Source of the DNA: DATFFO01 sp963772815
Lineage (GTDB): Bacteria > Actinomycetota > Acidimicrobiia > Spongiisociales > ZC4RG35
Length of the DNA: 64,000 nucleotides
Direction: 5' to 3'
Assembly (NCBI GenBank): GCA_963772815.1
Contig: CAVYYV010000005.1
Location: 583,909-647,908 of the forward strand
Part shown: in pieces, positions 49,221 to 57,766 of the stretch
Layout: every line of letters starts with the position of its first letter
Position numbering within the stretch: the stretch's first letter is position 1
The notes under the pieces: model-generated
What the model was told of the DNA's origin: nothing
What the model saw: the letters and a program-made list of their open reading frames with translations, nothing else
Database searches by the model: none
Translations under genes and position numbers: made by a program

Positions 49221-50000
49221 GTGGACCTCAGCGGTAGGACCGTCGTCGTCACCGGCGCCGCCTCTGGAATCGGCCGCCAGACGGCCATCGAACTCCGCAA
49301 CCGGGGGGCCATGGTGGTGGGTGTGGACCTGGTCGAGGCGGCCGACGTCGACGAGTTCGTGCCGTGTGACCTGGCTGATCCCTCCGCTATCGAGGAGCTG
49401 GTCGAGGCCCTCCCCGGCGGGGTGAACGGCTTGTGCAACGTCGCCGGGGTGGCTCCCAGCCGACCGGCAGAGGAGGTGCTGAGGGTCAACTTCCTCGGAT
49501 TGCGCCAGCTGACCGTGGCTCTGGTGCCCTCGATGACCGATGGCGCCTCGATAGTGAATCTGGCTTCGATGGCGGGCAACCGGTGGCGAGACAACATCGG
49601 CCAGGTGCAGGAGCTAGTCGAGGTCGACTGGGACTCGGCGGGTGATTTCGTGGGCAGGAACGGCCTCGACGAGAGTGCTCGAAGCTACTTCCTGTCCAAG
49701 GAGGCGGTGATCGTGTGGACCATGCAGAACCGCTGGACCTGGCGAGAGCGGGGCATCCGCATGAACTGTGTCAGCCCCGGGCCTGTGGAGACTCCGATCT
49801 TGCCCGACTTCCTGGACACGCTGGGAGAGCGAGCCCAGGAGAGCGTCCGCAACATGGACCGCTTTGGCCATCCAGACGACGTGGCGCCTGTGATCGCCTT
49901 CCTCCTCTCGGACGAGGCAGCCTGGTTCCGGGGCGCCAACATCACGCCCGACGGCGGCATGGGCAGTCACCTAGAGCTGCAGCCTTTCGGGCTAGCCTGA
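49221..50000 (+). CDS. SDR oxidoreductase, coniferyl-alcohol-dehydrogenase-like
   Basis: 259 residues from GTG 49221. Cofactor motif VVTGAASGIGRQTA, CNVAGVAPS, catalytic Ser in VNLASMAGN and YxxxK in YFLSKEAVI, then MNCVSPGPVETPILPDF. The insert after the Ser (GNRWRDNIGQVQELVEV) is typical of SDRs annotated as coniferyl-alcohol or 3-alpha-hydroxysteroid dehydrogenases. With the demethylases and pca genes, oxidation of a lignin-type alcohol is plausible. It seems cotranscribed with the importer. Confidence 0.8.
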   Translation: MDLSGRTVVVTGAASGIGRQTAIELRNRGAMVVGVDLVEAADVDEFVPCDLADPSAIEELVEALPGGVNGLCNVAGVAPSRPAEEVLRVNFLGLRQLTVALVPSMTDGASIVNLASMAGNRWRDNIGQVQELVEVDWDSAGDFVGRNGLDESARSYFLSKEAVIVWTMQNRWTWRERGIRMNCVSPGPVETPILPDFLDTLGERAQESVRNMDRFGHPDDVAPVIAFLLSDEAAWFRGANITPDGGMGSHLELQPFGLA

Positions 50001-50016
50001 GATCGATTCTGCCAGG

Positions 50017-51387
50017 CTAATCGTGCCGGTAGGACTCGCGGGCCACCTTGGAGTACGGGACCGGGCTGACGATGGCTCGCATCTCATACTGCTGGTGCCA
50101 CTCCACCGCCGGCTTCCGGCTCCCGCCATCCTCCTCACCCCAGACCAGCGTGACCTCGGTGCCGGGCTCTGCGTGATCCCTATCCAGAACCGCCAAGGTC
50201 AGGATGGTGCGCTCGTTGGAGCTGTAGCCGATCCAAGTCGAAATCCCCACTGTCTCCCCGTCGACGGTGACCGCGTCGTAAGGATGCATGGCATAGACGG
50301 CCGAGGGGAACTCGATGAACTTGGCCCGTCCTCCCTCCTCGAACTGTGACCCGATCACCCCGAGCAGATCCTCGTTCTCCAGCGCCAGCGTCACCTTGGT
50401 GCGGGGCGGGTCATCCGACATCTCCTTCAACGCCTCGCGGCCGATGAAGTCGTGATCGAAGCGGACGAATCTGCCGTATCCGAGATCCCAGGGTGTGAAG
50501 TAATAGTCCTCGATGTCGCTGGAGTAGAAGCTTCCCCCCAGAGAGGCAGAGCCCTCGTAGCCGTCGGCGGGTAGCCACTGGCGATACGCCTTCAGATCTT
50601 CACCCGTGTAAACGGCGGGCAGCGGAGAGGGGATCCAGCCCGATTCGAGCGTGTTCGATGAATAGGCGCGAGAACCCACCCGGCGCATTCCGAACTCCTC
50701 CCCGGCCTTCAGCAGGGCCTCCAGGACAGGCTCCCTGTCCTCCCAGGGGCCGAACAGCTCGTATCCGGGCTGGCCGACCATTCCGTGGCGCAGGGCACGC
50801 ACGGGCCGATCGGCGATGCCGAAGGTGGTCATGTGGAAGAAGCGGACGTCGGGAGGGGCCCGACCCAAGACCTTTTCCATCACATTGAGTGCGGTGGGAC
50901 CCTGGATCTGGAAGCGGTAGGACTTGCGCCGGGACTTGTCCTTGCGCATCACCGTACGTTGGTCCATCTCGTAGGTGACGTCGAAGTCGCCGTTGTCGGC
51001 CTGATACATGATCCAGTTCAGGGATGGAATTCGCCCCACCAGGTTGAACGACTCTGGGGCCAGGTAGAAGAGGATCACGTCCCCGATCACGTAGCCGTCG
51101 TGGGTGCACGGGGCCAGCTGCTTGGCATTGTCCACCTCGAAGCCATCAAAGCTGTTGAAGCCCACATACGACAAGAGATCGAGGGCGCCGGGGCCCTGCA
51201 ACGCCAGATCGACCATGTGATAGGACAGGTCGGAGAGGGCGCACGTCTTCTGCCAGGCCTCCTGCTCATCCCGCCAGTTCGTGTACTCGGATTGGACCGG
51301 GTAAACGTTGGGGCCGACCTGGGCGTTACGCAGCATCTCGACCACATCGCCGGTCCTGTTGAGGAGATCCTCCAAGCTTTCCGACAT
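50017..51387 (-). CDS. LigM-type tetrahydrofolate-dependent aromatic O-demethylase (copy 2)
   Basis: 456 residues. It aligns along its whole length with copy 1 at 23494: VEMLRNAQVGPNVYPVQSEY, TNWRDEQEAWQKTCALSDLS, YRFQIQGPTALNVMEKVLG, NTLESGWIPSPLPAVYTGE, DIEDYYFTPWDLGYGRFVRF. The copies differ in the substrate-side segment DQRTVMRKDKSRRK, where copy 1 has DDRSPSRPGDQP. It probably demethylates a different methoxy-aromatic, for example a syringyl-type acid. It converges with the SDR gene and has an AGGAGGTAG ribosome-binding site. Confidence 0.86.
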   Translation of the reverse strand: MSESLEDLLNRTGDVVEMLRNAQVGPNVYPVQSEYTNWRDEQEAWQKTCALSDLSYHMVDLALQGPGALDLLSYVGFNSFDGFEVDNAKQLAPCTHDGYVIGDVILFYLAPESFNLVGRIPSLNWIMYQADNGDFDVTYEMDQRTVMRKDKSRRKSYRFQIQGPTALNVMEKVLGRAPPDVRFFHMTTFGIADRPVRALRHGMVGQPGYELFGPWEDREPVLEALLKAGEEFGMRRVGSRAYSSNTLESGWIPSPLPAVYTGEDLKAYRQWLPADGYEGSASLGGSFYSSDIEDYYFTPWDLGYGRFVRFDHDFIGREALKEMSDDPPRTKVTLALENEDLLGVIGSQFEEGGRAKFIEFPSAVYAMHPYDAVTVDGETVGISTWIGYSSNERTILTLAVLDRDHAEPGTEVTLVWGEEDGGSRKPAVEWHQQYEMRAIVSPVPYSKVARESYRHD

Positions 51388-51483
51388 GACTACCTCCTCG
51401 GTCCACCGCCCACCGCGCTCGGACCCGGGTTGCGGATATGGCCCGAGTGTAGAGAGCCCTCTCGAGCCAATACCGGCCGCCCG

Positions 51484-52446
51484 TCAGTCGCTATCGACCG
51501 GCGGAGTCCCGTGGGTGTGGAAGGAAGCGATCGTCTGCAACCCCCACGCCTGACCCTTGGCTCGCTCTTCGGGCGTCCAGGAAATGGGCGCCCAGTCGGG
51601 CGCCAGCATGAGCCGCGCCCCGGCGTTGCACAACTCGATCCGGTTCCCTCCCGGCTCCCAGACGTAGAGGAAGAACGTCTGCTGGATGGCGTGCTTGTGG
51701 GGCCCGGTTTCGATATGGATCCGATTGTCCAGGCACACGTCCGCCGCCCGCAGGATGTCCTCTCGCGTATCGGTGGCCAGGGCGATGTGGTGCAGGCGCC
51801 CCCTGGTCCCGGTGCGGTCGACGGTATGGACCACGTCGTAGCTCTTGTCGCTGACGGTGAACCAGGTGGCAGCGGGAGGGCCTTCCTCGCTGAGGATCTG
51901 CTCGGTCAGCATGGCCCCCAGAGCCTCTCCCATGAATGCGGCGTTGGCCGGTATATCGACGGCTAGGTAGTTGACGTGGTCGAGCCGTCTCACGTTGGCT
52001 CCCCGGCCGGGGAAGCGGGCCGCCTGGTTCTTGAGCGATGGAACCAGGTCGGGCGGAGCCTGATAACGCTCCACCTCCCAGTAGAGGCCTACTTCGTGCC
52101 CGTCCGGGTCCTGGGTCAGGTAGACGGGGCCCAGCCCGAGCTCGTCCTCGACCCAACGGCCGGCACTCCCCCAAGCCTCCAGCGCCTGCACTCTTCGCTG
52201 GAGCGCCTCCGGGCCAGAAGCCCGCATGTAGGTGCGGCCGATTCCCGAAGTGGAGTGAGCGGTCAGCTTGATGGTGAATCGCTGATAGTCATCCCAACAG
52301 TGGAGATACACCGAATCGCCGCGCCGGCCCACCACGTCCATCGCCATCAGGTCCACGAAGAAGGCGCGGCTCTCCTCGAAGGTGGGCGTGAACAGCTCGA
52401 CCGGTCCGACGTGGGCCAGGTCGCGGGTGCGCGGGTCGGGGCTCAT
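51484..52446 (-). CDS. type I extradiol ring-cleavage dioxygenase (two VOC domains)
   Basis: 320 residues, the typical two-domain length. Metal-ligand motifs in the second domain are LDHVNYLAVD (His), RLHHIALAT (His) and PGGNRIELCNAG (Glu). The first, non-catalytic half begins LAHVGPVELFTPTFEESRAFF. It is related to catechol 2,3-dioxygenase/BphC/HpaD-type enzymes. It may open the catechol made by the flavin monooxygenase at 41265; no hydrolase or dehydrogenase for the product is adjacent. Confidence 0.87.
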   Translation of the reverse strand: MSPDPRTRDLAHVGPVELFTPTFEESRAFFVDLMAMDVVGRRGDSVYLHCWDDYQRFTIKLTAHSTSGIGRTYMRASGPEALQRRVQALEAWGSAGRWVEDELGLGPVYLTQDPDGHEVGLYWEVERYQAPPDLVPSLKNQAARFPGRGANVRRLDHVNYLAVDIPANAAFMGEALGAMLTEQILSEEGPPAATWFTVSDKSYDVVHTVDRTGTRGRLHHIALATDTREDILRAADVCLDNRIHIETGPHKHAIQQTFFLYVWEPGGNRIELCNAGARLMLAPDWAPISWTPEERAKGQAWGLQTIASFHTHGTPPVDSD

Positions 52447-52541
52447 CGGAGCCGAGCCTACCGGGGGAAGCGGGTTCGACCGTCCGGGAAGGCTGGGATA
52501 CTGGCGGAGGTGGAAACCCTCCGACGGGCCGGTGACCGAGC

Positions 52542-53258
52542 ATGAGAGTCGGTCTGTTGGTCTGTGACCATGTCCTCAGTGATCTGGTGGACGTCGCCGG
52601 TGACTACGACGACATGTTCTTCAGGCTGTTTGCAGATGCTGACGACGTCGAGCTGGTGGCCTACGACGTCGTCAACGGCGAGCTCCCCTCCGATCCTGCC
52701 GACTGTGAGGCCTGGATCACGACCGGCTCCCGACACTCGGTCAACGATGACCTGGACTGGATCAGGTACCTGGAGGAGTTCATCCAGGCTGTCCCCGCCG
52801 CCCGCACTCCCCTCATCGGCGTCTGCTTCGGCCATCAACTGATCGCCAGGGCGATGGGTGGATCCGTCATCCGATCACCGCGTGGGTGGGGCGTGGGCAG
52901 CGTGGAGGTCCACTTGCTGGCCGATGGCTCGCTGCCAGGCTGGATGCAGCCACTCAGAGACAAATACCGGATCCTCAACAGCCACGCCGACCAGGTGGTT
53001 GAGGTTCCCGAGGGAACCGTGGTGCTCGGATCCACCACCCACTGCCCGGTGTCGCTGATGACGGTGGGCGAGTACCTGATGGGCATCCAGGGTCATCCCG
53101 AGATGGAGCCGCGGTATCTCAGAAGCCTGATCGAGATGCGCCGCGGTGATCGGATCCCCCACGAGACGGCCGCCAAGGGACTCGAGTCGCTCGGACACGG
53201 ATCGGACTGCACCCTGATCCGACAGTGGATGCTGAACTTCATCACCAGCCGGAGCTGA
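52542..53258 (+). CDS. class I glutamine amidotransferase domain protein
   Basis: 238 residues. A GMP-synthase-like amidotransferase fold: ITTGSRHSVNDDLDWI, catalytic Cys in GVCFGHQLIARAMGG, catalytic His/Glu in GIQGHPEME. Stand-alone members include gamma-glutamyl hydrolases and unknown amidotransferases. It is divergent from the extradiol dioxygenase; the substrate is unknown. Confidence 0.85.
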   Translation: MRVGLLVCDHVLSDLVDVAGDYDDMFFRLFADADDVELVAYDVVNGELPSDPADCEAWITTGSRHSVNDDLDWIRYLEEFIQAVPAARTPLIGVCFGHQLIARAMGGSVIRSPRGWGVGSVEVHLLADGSLPGWMQPLRDKYRILNSHADQVVEVPEGTVVLGSTTHCPVSLMTVGEYLMGIQGHPEMEPRYLRSLIEMRRGDRIPHETAAKGLESLGHGSDCTLIRQWMLNFITSRS

Positions 53259-53288
53259 CGCGCCGGCCCCCGACCGTCAACATGTGCG

Positions 53289-53308
53289 GGCCGGCAACCA
53301 AACCGGCC
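53289..53308. terminator. stem-loop between convergent genes
   Basis: GGCCGG (53289-53294), an 8-base A-rich loop, then CCGGCC (53303-53308), located between the converging genes at 52542 and 53394. It could end transcription from both sides; no T-run. Confidence 0.35.
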
Positions 53309-53393
53309 GGCCGGCCATACTCCGGCAGAGGGACACCGAGATCGTTCGAAACGGTGGTGAGGTTGTCGCACAACTTGGGCAATATTGGAATGG

Positions 53394-54602
53394 CTAACCC
53401 TTCATCTGGTCGACGACGTATTCGGCGATGGCCAGGCTCGACGTGGCCCCCGGCGAGGGAGCGTTGCGCACGCTGAGGACGCCATCGCCCTCGAAGATCC
53501 TGAAGTCGTCGACCAGGGACCCGTCCCGGTCGAGCGCCTGGGCTCGGACCCCCGCTCTGGCCCGAACCACATCATCGGGGCCGATGTCGGGCACGTAGCG
53601 GCTGGCCTTCTTCATGTAGGCACGCTTGGACACCGAACCCCAAACCTCCTCCACACCCGCCCGCCAGTTGGCGGCCGCCATCCGCCAGAACCCCGGCCAA
53701 GAGACGATCCTGCCTAGGTCGCCGAGGTTCAGGTCCCGGCGTCGATAGCCTTCCCGCTTCAGGGCCAGCACCGCGTTCGGACCCACCTCGAGGTCCCCCG
53801 ACACCATGCTGGTGAAATGCACGCCCAGGAACGGATAGCGCGGATCCGGCACCGGATAGATCAGACCCCGCACCATGTCCTTCTTGGAGTCGACCACCCT
53901 CATGTACTCCCCCCGAAACGGGACGATACGGGGAGCGGCCTGTCCGTCGACCGGCTCCGAGACCCGATCGGACTGCAAACCGGCGCAAATGAAAAGCTTC
54001 CCCACCCGATGCACCGCGCCTTGGCTCGTGCGCACCTGGATCGCCCCGGCCGCCCTCTGAATTTCCGTGACCGCACTCGACAGCAGGATCCTCCCGCCCG
54101 CGGCGCGGACATCGTCGGCGTAGGCGTTGGCCACGGCGACATAGTCGGTTATGGCGGTCTTGGGCGAATGCAGCGCCGCCAGCCCCGACCCATGCGGTTC
54201 GATCTCGGTGATCTCGGCCGCATCGACACGACGCAGGCCAGGCACTTTGTTCTCGGTGGCAGTCTTCTCCAGGTTGTTGAGACGGCCCATCTCCGACTCG
54301 TCGACAGCCACAACCAACTTCCCGCATTCCTCAAATGCGACACCACGCTCAGCGCAGTACTCACGCAACAGGGTGCGGCCCCGGGTGCACAGCTGCGCCT
54401 TCAACGAACCCGGCTTGTAGTAGATGCCCGCATGGACCACTCCCGAGTTGTGCCCGGTCTGGTGTACCGCCAGCCGGTCTTCCTTCTCGAAGACGACCAC
54501 CTCGATGCCCGGATAACGCCTCGTCAACTCCCGACCCACCGCCAGCCCGAGAATCCCGCCCCCGACGACACCCACCGCCAGATCGTTGATCGACTTGTTC
54601 AT
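53394..54602 (-). CDS. lhgO: L-2-hydroxyglutarate oxidase
   Basis: 402 residues. FAD-binding N-terminus VGVVGGGILGLAVGRELTRR, then FEKEDRLAVHQTGHNSGVVH, AGIYYKPGSLKAQLC, PFRGEYMRVVDSKKDMVRGL, YPVPDPRYPFLGVHFTSMV and GVRAQALDRDGSLVDDF. This pattern is characteristic of LhgO, which oxidises L-2-hydroxyglutarate to 2-oxoglutarate at the membrane quinone pool. Its ATG overlaps the last codons of the decayed hydrolase gene (ATGA), so it was once translationally coupled to it. Confidence 0.9.
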   Translation of the reverse strand: MNKSINDLAVGVVGGGILGLAVGRELTRRYPGIEVVVFEKEDRLAVHQTGHNSGVVHAGIYYKPGSLKAQLCTRGRTLLREYCAERGVAFEECGKLVVAVDESEMGRLNNLEKTATENKVPGLRRVDAAEITEIEPHGSGLAALHSPKTAITDYVAVANAYADDVRAAGGRILLSSAVTEIQRAAGAIQVRTSQGAVHRVGKLFICAGLQSDRVSEPVDGQAAPRIVPFRGEYMRVVDSKKDMVRGLIYPVPDPRYPFLGVHFTSMVSGDLEVGPNAVLALKREGYRRRDLNLGDLGRIVSWPGFWRMAAANWRAGVEEVWGSVSKRAYMKKASRYVPDIGPDDVVRARAGVRAQALDRDGSLVDDFRIFEGDGVLSVRNAPSPGATSSLAIAEYVVDQMKG

Positions 54603-55340
54603 CGAGAGTCGGCGGTCGCTTCCGCGCAGTGGCCCGGCCCCTCCGCCCCTGCCTGGCCGGGTCCAGGTGGATTAAGCACGTCGATCCAGTTGTCGATCCA
54701 GCTCCCGGAGCCTGTTACCAACCTTTCCACCTCGGGTGTGAACATGCGAACTCCTCCTGTTGGGCAACGGGCCACGCCGGCCAAGTCCATGGGAGACCAG
54801 CCTACGGCCGCTTCGTCGAGCTCAGCCAAACCACTTCCCCAATACTCGATGGCCTCGTCGTACTTCTCGACTAGATCACCTCCGCGCTGGGACCGCGGGC
54901 GAATGTGCCCTACAGGATGAGCGATGGCACCCAGTCGGGGTGGTTGGCGGCGAACACGATGCTGAGGAGTCCGCCTCGGACATTCCCACGAGCACGGCTC
55001 TTGGGTCCGGCCGCCTCGATCCGCAAGTCTTCGTGACCTACGACCGGGCGCCTGTTCGATGTGGCTGAGAATCTCGGCTGGAGCGCGTACCGGCTGGTTC
55101 GAGCGGGCTGTTTGTCCGGGGTCATGGAAGGTCAGGTCGCGAGGCGGATCAGCATACGGACCGGTTCCTGGGCGGAGGAAATGTCGTGGTGGCTGTGAAT
55201 GGGGACGGCCACGATCGGGAGGGCCCTCTCCGCAGTTCGAATCGGTGATTTCGGGCCGGGGGCTCGACGAATGCAAGAACTGGCGCCGCGCCCAGTACTT
55301 GATGGGTGCATCTCCTTCAGGACGCCCGACGCACCGCATC
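54599..55340 (-). pseudogene. decayed alpha/beta hydrolase
   Basis: Pieces of one protein appear in different minus-strand frames: LPIVAVPIHSHHDISSAQEP (about 55200), HEDLRIEAAGPKSRA and GNVRGGLLSIVFAANHPD (about 54930-55020), GTFARGPSAEVI (about 54890) and EKYDEAIEYWGSGLAELDE (about 54840). Joined, these resemble the N-terminal alpha/beta-hydrolase part of adenylate-cyclase-type regulators (nucleophile-elbow region GxSxGG, AxxxPD, LYGTFAR). Frameshifts and in-frame stops separate them, and the nucleophile elbow reads GNVRGG. The longer continuous frame covering this stretch is Pro/Arg-rich and not a real gene in its upstream half. It abuts the IS110 region. Confidence 0.6.
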
Positions 55341-55512
55341 TTCAGTGGCGCGAAGTCGGAGAGCTTCCGCACTCGATTCTCCCGGCCCTGTGTTCTGCGA
55401 ATCCAGCACGTCCCGCGGACCCTAGTGAGTATGGAACGGCCGGCCCGATTCGCATCTTGCGTGGGTTGTGCACCATGGGGGTGAACCGGGCCACATACGA
55501 AAGGAGCCGGCC
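55341..55512 (+). other. non-coding region upstream of the IS110 transposase
   Basis: No gene is supported. In IS110-group elements, the left non-coding end before the transposase encodes the bridge RNA that guides target choice. The stretch ends with GAAAGGAG upstream of the GTG start. I could not delimit the element ends or fold the RNA by eye. Confidence 0.35.
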
Positions 55513-56622
55513 GTGTCCGTGATTCATGTTCCCTCAGATGTTGTGGTGTTGGCAATGGATGTGCACAAGAACAGTATCTCGACGGGGGTGCTCGAGCCTG
55601 ATGTGACGTCGGTGACGATGGACAGGATCGGCACCGACGACGAGTCGGTGCGTCGTCTTGTGGCCCGGTTCCCGGATCCGAGCCGGGTGTGGGCGTGTTA
55701 CGAGGCGGGTCCGACCGGTTATGAGCTCGCCCGTGTGTTGGGTGCCGCTGGGATGCGATGCGAGGTGATCGCTCCGTCGTTGATCCCGACCGCACCGGGT
55801 GACCGGGTCAAAACCGACAAGCGTGACGCTCGTCGTCTGGCCCGGTTGTTCCGTGCCGGTCAGCTGACCGCGGTGCGGGTCCCGACCCCGGCCGAGGAGG
55901 CGGTGCGGGATCTGTGTCGGGCCAGGGAGGACATGGTGATCGACCGGACCCGGGCCCGTCACCGTCTAGACAAGTTCTTGTTACGTCATGGCCGGATCTG
56001 GCGGGGCGGGTCCAACTGGACGGTCAAACACGAATCCTGGGTCCGGGCACAACGTTTCGACGAGTCGGCTATGACCTACACGTTCAACCATTACCTGGCG
56101 ACGCTGTCGGCTCGGGAGGCGGCCGTGGCCGCCATCGAAGCCGACCTGTGGCCCTGGACCGAACGGGCACCGTTCGCCGAGCTGGTGTCCCGTTTCGCCG
56201 CCTACCGGGGCATCACCGTGTTGGGCGCTCTGGTCTTGACGTCGGAGGTGTGTGATTGGCGACGGTTCCCCGCCGCTGGGATGTTCATGAGCTTCACCGG
56301 CCTCGTCCCCACAGAACACTCCTCGGGCGAACGGCAGCATCGAGGCGGAATCACCCACGCCGGCAACACCCATCTCCGGACCCAGCTGGTCGAGTCGGCC
56401 TGGTCCTACCGGGCCCGCCCCCAGGTGGGGACCGTCCTCGCCAAGCGCCAACACGGTGTCCATCCCGACACCCTGGCCCGCTCCTGGAAAGCCCAACAGC
56501 GTCTGTGCAGCCGGTTCCGGCGTCTCGACGCCCGCAAGAACAACCGCAAAGTAGTCGTAACCGCCATCGCCCGGGAACTCGCCGGGTTCATCTGGGCCGA
56601 AGCGACCGCCGACAACACCTAA
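55513..56622 (+). CDS. IS110-family transposase (DEDD recombinase)
   Basis: 369 residues from GTG 55513, with AAAGGAG 6 bases upstream. The N-terminal RuvC-like DEDD domain has VVLAMDVHKNSISTGV, WACYEAGPTGYELARVL and VKTDKRDARRLARLFRAGQL. The C-terminal Transposase_20 domain has MSFTGLVPTEHSSGERQHRG and GITHAGNTHLRTQLVESAW, with the expected catalytic Ser region. Full-length and intact, in contrast to its surroundings. Members recombine with bridge-RNA guidance and usually leave no terminal inverted repeats or target duplications. Confidence 0.94.
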   Translation: MSVIHVPSDVVVLAMDVHKNSISTGVLEPDVTSVTMDRIGTDDESVRRLVARFPDPSRVWACYEAGPTGYELARVLGAAGMRCEVIAPSLIPTAPGDRVKTDKRDARRLARLFRAGQLTAVRVPTPAEEAVRDLCRAREDMVIDRTRARHRLDKFLLRHGRIWRGGSNWTVKHESWVRAQRFDESAMTYTFNHYLATLSAREAAVAAIEADLWPWTERAPFAELVSRFAAYRGITVLGALVLTSEVCDWRRFPAAGMFMSFTGLVPTEHSSGERQHRGGITHAGNTHLRTQLVESAWSYRARPQVGTVLAKRQHGVHPDTLARSWKAQQRLCSRFRRLDARKNNRKVVVTAIARELAGFIWAEATADNT

Positions 56623-57046
56623 ACCTCCTTCATGACTGTCCCACTCGTCTCGTCTCACCGGGTTGAGAGACCGACGAGGCCTTCGCCATGGGCCGGGCAC
56701 CCGCCGCAGCAGCACCGATCCCCGACACCACTATGACCCCACCCGACACTGCCGTTCCTAGTCTGGGGCAACTCGCTGCGCAACGCTCTCCTGCGGTTAC
56801 GACCCGCGCACATCAGTCTGGCGGCCAACCCAACCCAGACCGCCCGACCCATGGCCAAACCCCCCAACGCTCACCACCCTGACCACAAGGGACCAGCCGG
56901 AAACGAACCAGGACCAGCAGCGCTCCTCACCGGAAACCCAACCCTCACCCCATCACGCTGCATCACCAATCCACCCAAGGCTCACCCCCCTTGGTTCAAC
57001 GCGCCCCCAAACCCGCCCACGACGGGACTTGACAAACCGTTCCACA
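56623..57046. other. gene-free region after the IS110 transposase
   Basis: About 420 bases, Pro/His-coding-biased in all frames, without a supported gene. A possible stem-loop lies near 56645-56680. The right end of the IS110 element should be in the first part. Confidence 0.4.
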
Positions 57047-57766
57047 TCAGTGGTATAGGTAGCCGCCGTTGACGGCGATCAACTGGCCGGTGACAAATTG
57101 CGCGTCGGGGGAAAGCAACCAGGCCACGGTGCCGACGACGTCCTCCGGCTTCTGAGAGCGAGCCAGCGCTCGACGTTGAACGCTGCGAGCCGATGCATCG
57201 CCTGGATGCGACAGGGCCGCCTCGGTTTCGGTGAAACCCAATGCGATCGTGTTGACGCGGATCGCATCGGCTCCGAGCTCAGATGCGAGGGTCCGCGTCA
57301 ATGCGAAGACAGCCCCTTTGGACGCGGTGTAGTGGCTCAGTCCCCCGACGCCCGAAAGCATGGTGTCTGAGCCAATGTTGACGATGGAACCATATCCGTT
57401 CCGTCGCATGGCCGGAACTACCGCCTTGGTAGCTTTCCACACGCCGCCGACGTTTACAGCCATTACCGCATCCCACTCTTCCTCTGGTATCTCCTCGAAC
57501 CCCCGACGCGGGACATCGACCATGGCGGCGTTGTTGACCAGAGCCGCCAGTGGAGCGATGGTCTCAGCGGTTTCTACGGCCTCGTCGAGCTGGGCTTGGA
57601 AGCGCACGTCTCCCTCAACTGCGACGCCATCGAACTCTACGGCGGTGTCGACTATTGACGGATCTCGGTCAAAGGCCACCACTGTCCAGCCATCCGCGGC
57701 GAGCCGCCGCGCGATTGTTAATCCAATGCCGTGGGCGGCGCCGGTGACGATAGCGGACCTGGTCAC
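57047..57766 (-). CDS. SDR-family oxidoreductase
   Basis: 239 residues, intact. Motifs are AIVTGAAHGIGLTIARRLAA, VNNAAMVDVPRRG, Ser in IVNIGSDTMLSG, YxxxK in YTASKGAVF and GQLIAVNGGYLYH at the C-terminus. FabG-like; the substrate is unknown. It overlaps the upstream amidohydrolase by 4 bases and is the last gene of the eight-gene operon. Confidence 0.9.
   Translation of the reverse strand: MTRSAIVTGAAHGIGLTIARRLAADGWTVVAFDRDPSIVDTAVEFDGVAVEGDVRFQAQLDEAVETAETIAPLAALVNNAAMVDVPRRGFEEIPEEEWDAVMAVNVGGVWKATKAVVPAMRRNGYGSIVNIGSDTMLSGVGGLSHYTASKGAVFALTRTLASELGADAIRVNTIALGFTETEAALSHPGDASARSVQRRALARSQKPEDVVGTVAWLLSPDAQFVTGQLIAVNGGYLYH

Noticed and set aside
54599..55795. A 398-codon continuous minus-strand frame that could be read as one large gene
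   Set aside because: Its upstream half is antisense to the IS110 transposase start and is Pro/Arg/Ser-rich without motifs. Only the last part carries protein-like sequence, and that belongs to the decayed hydrolase seen in several frames.
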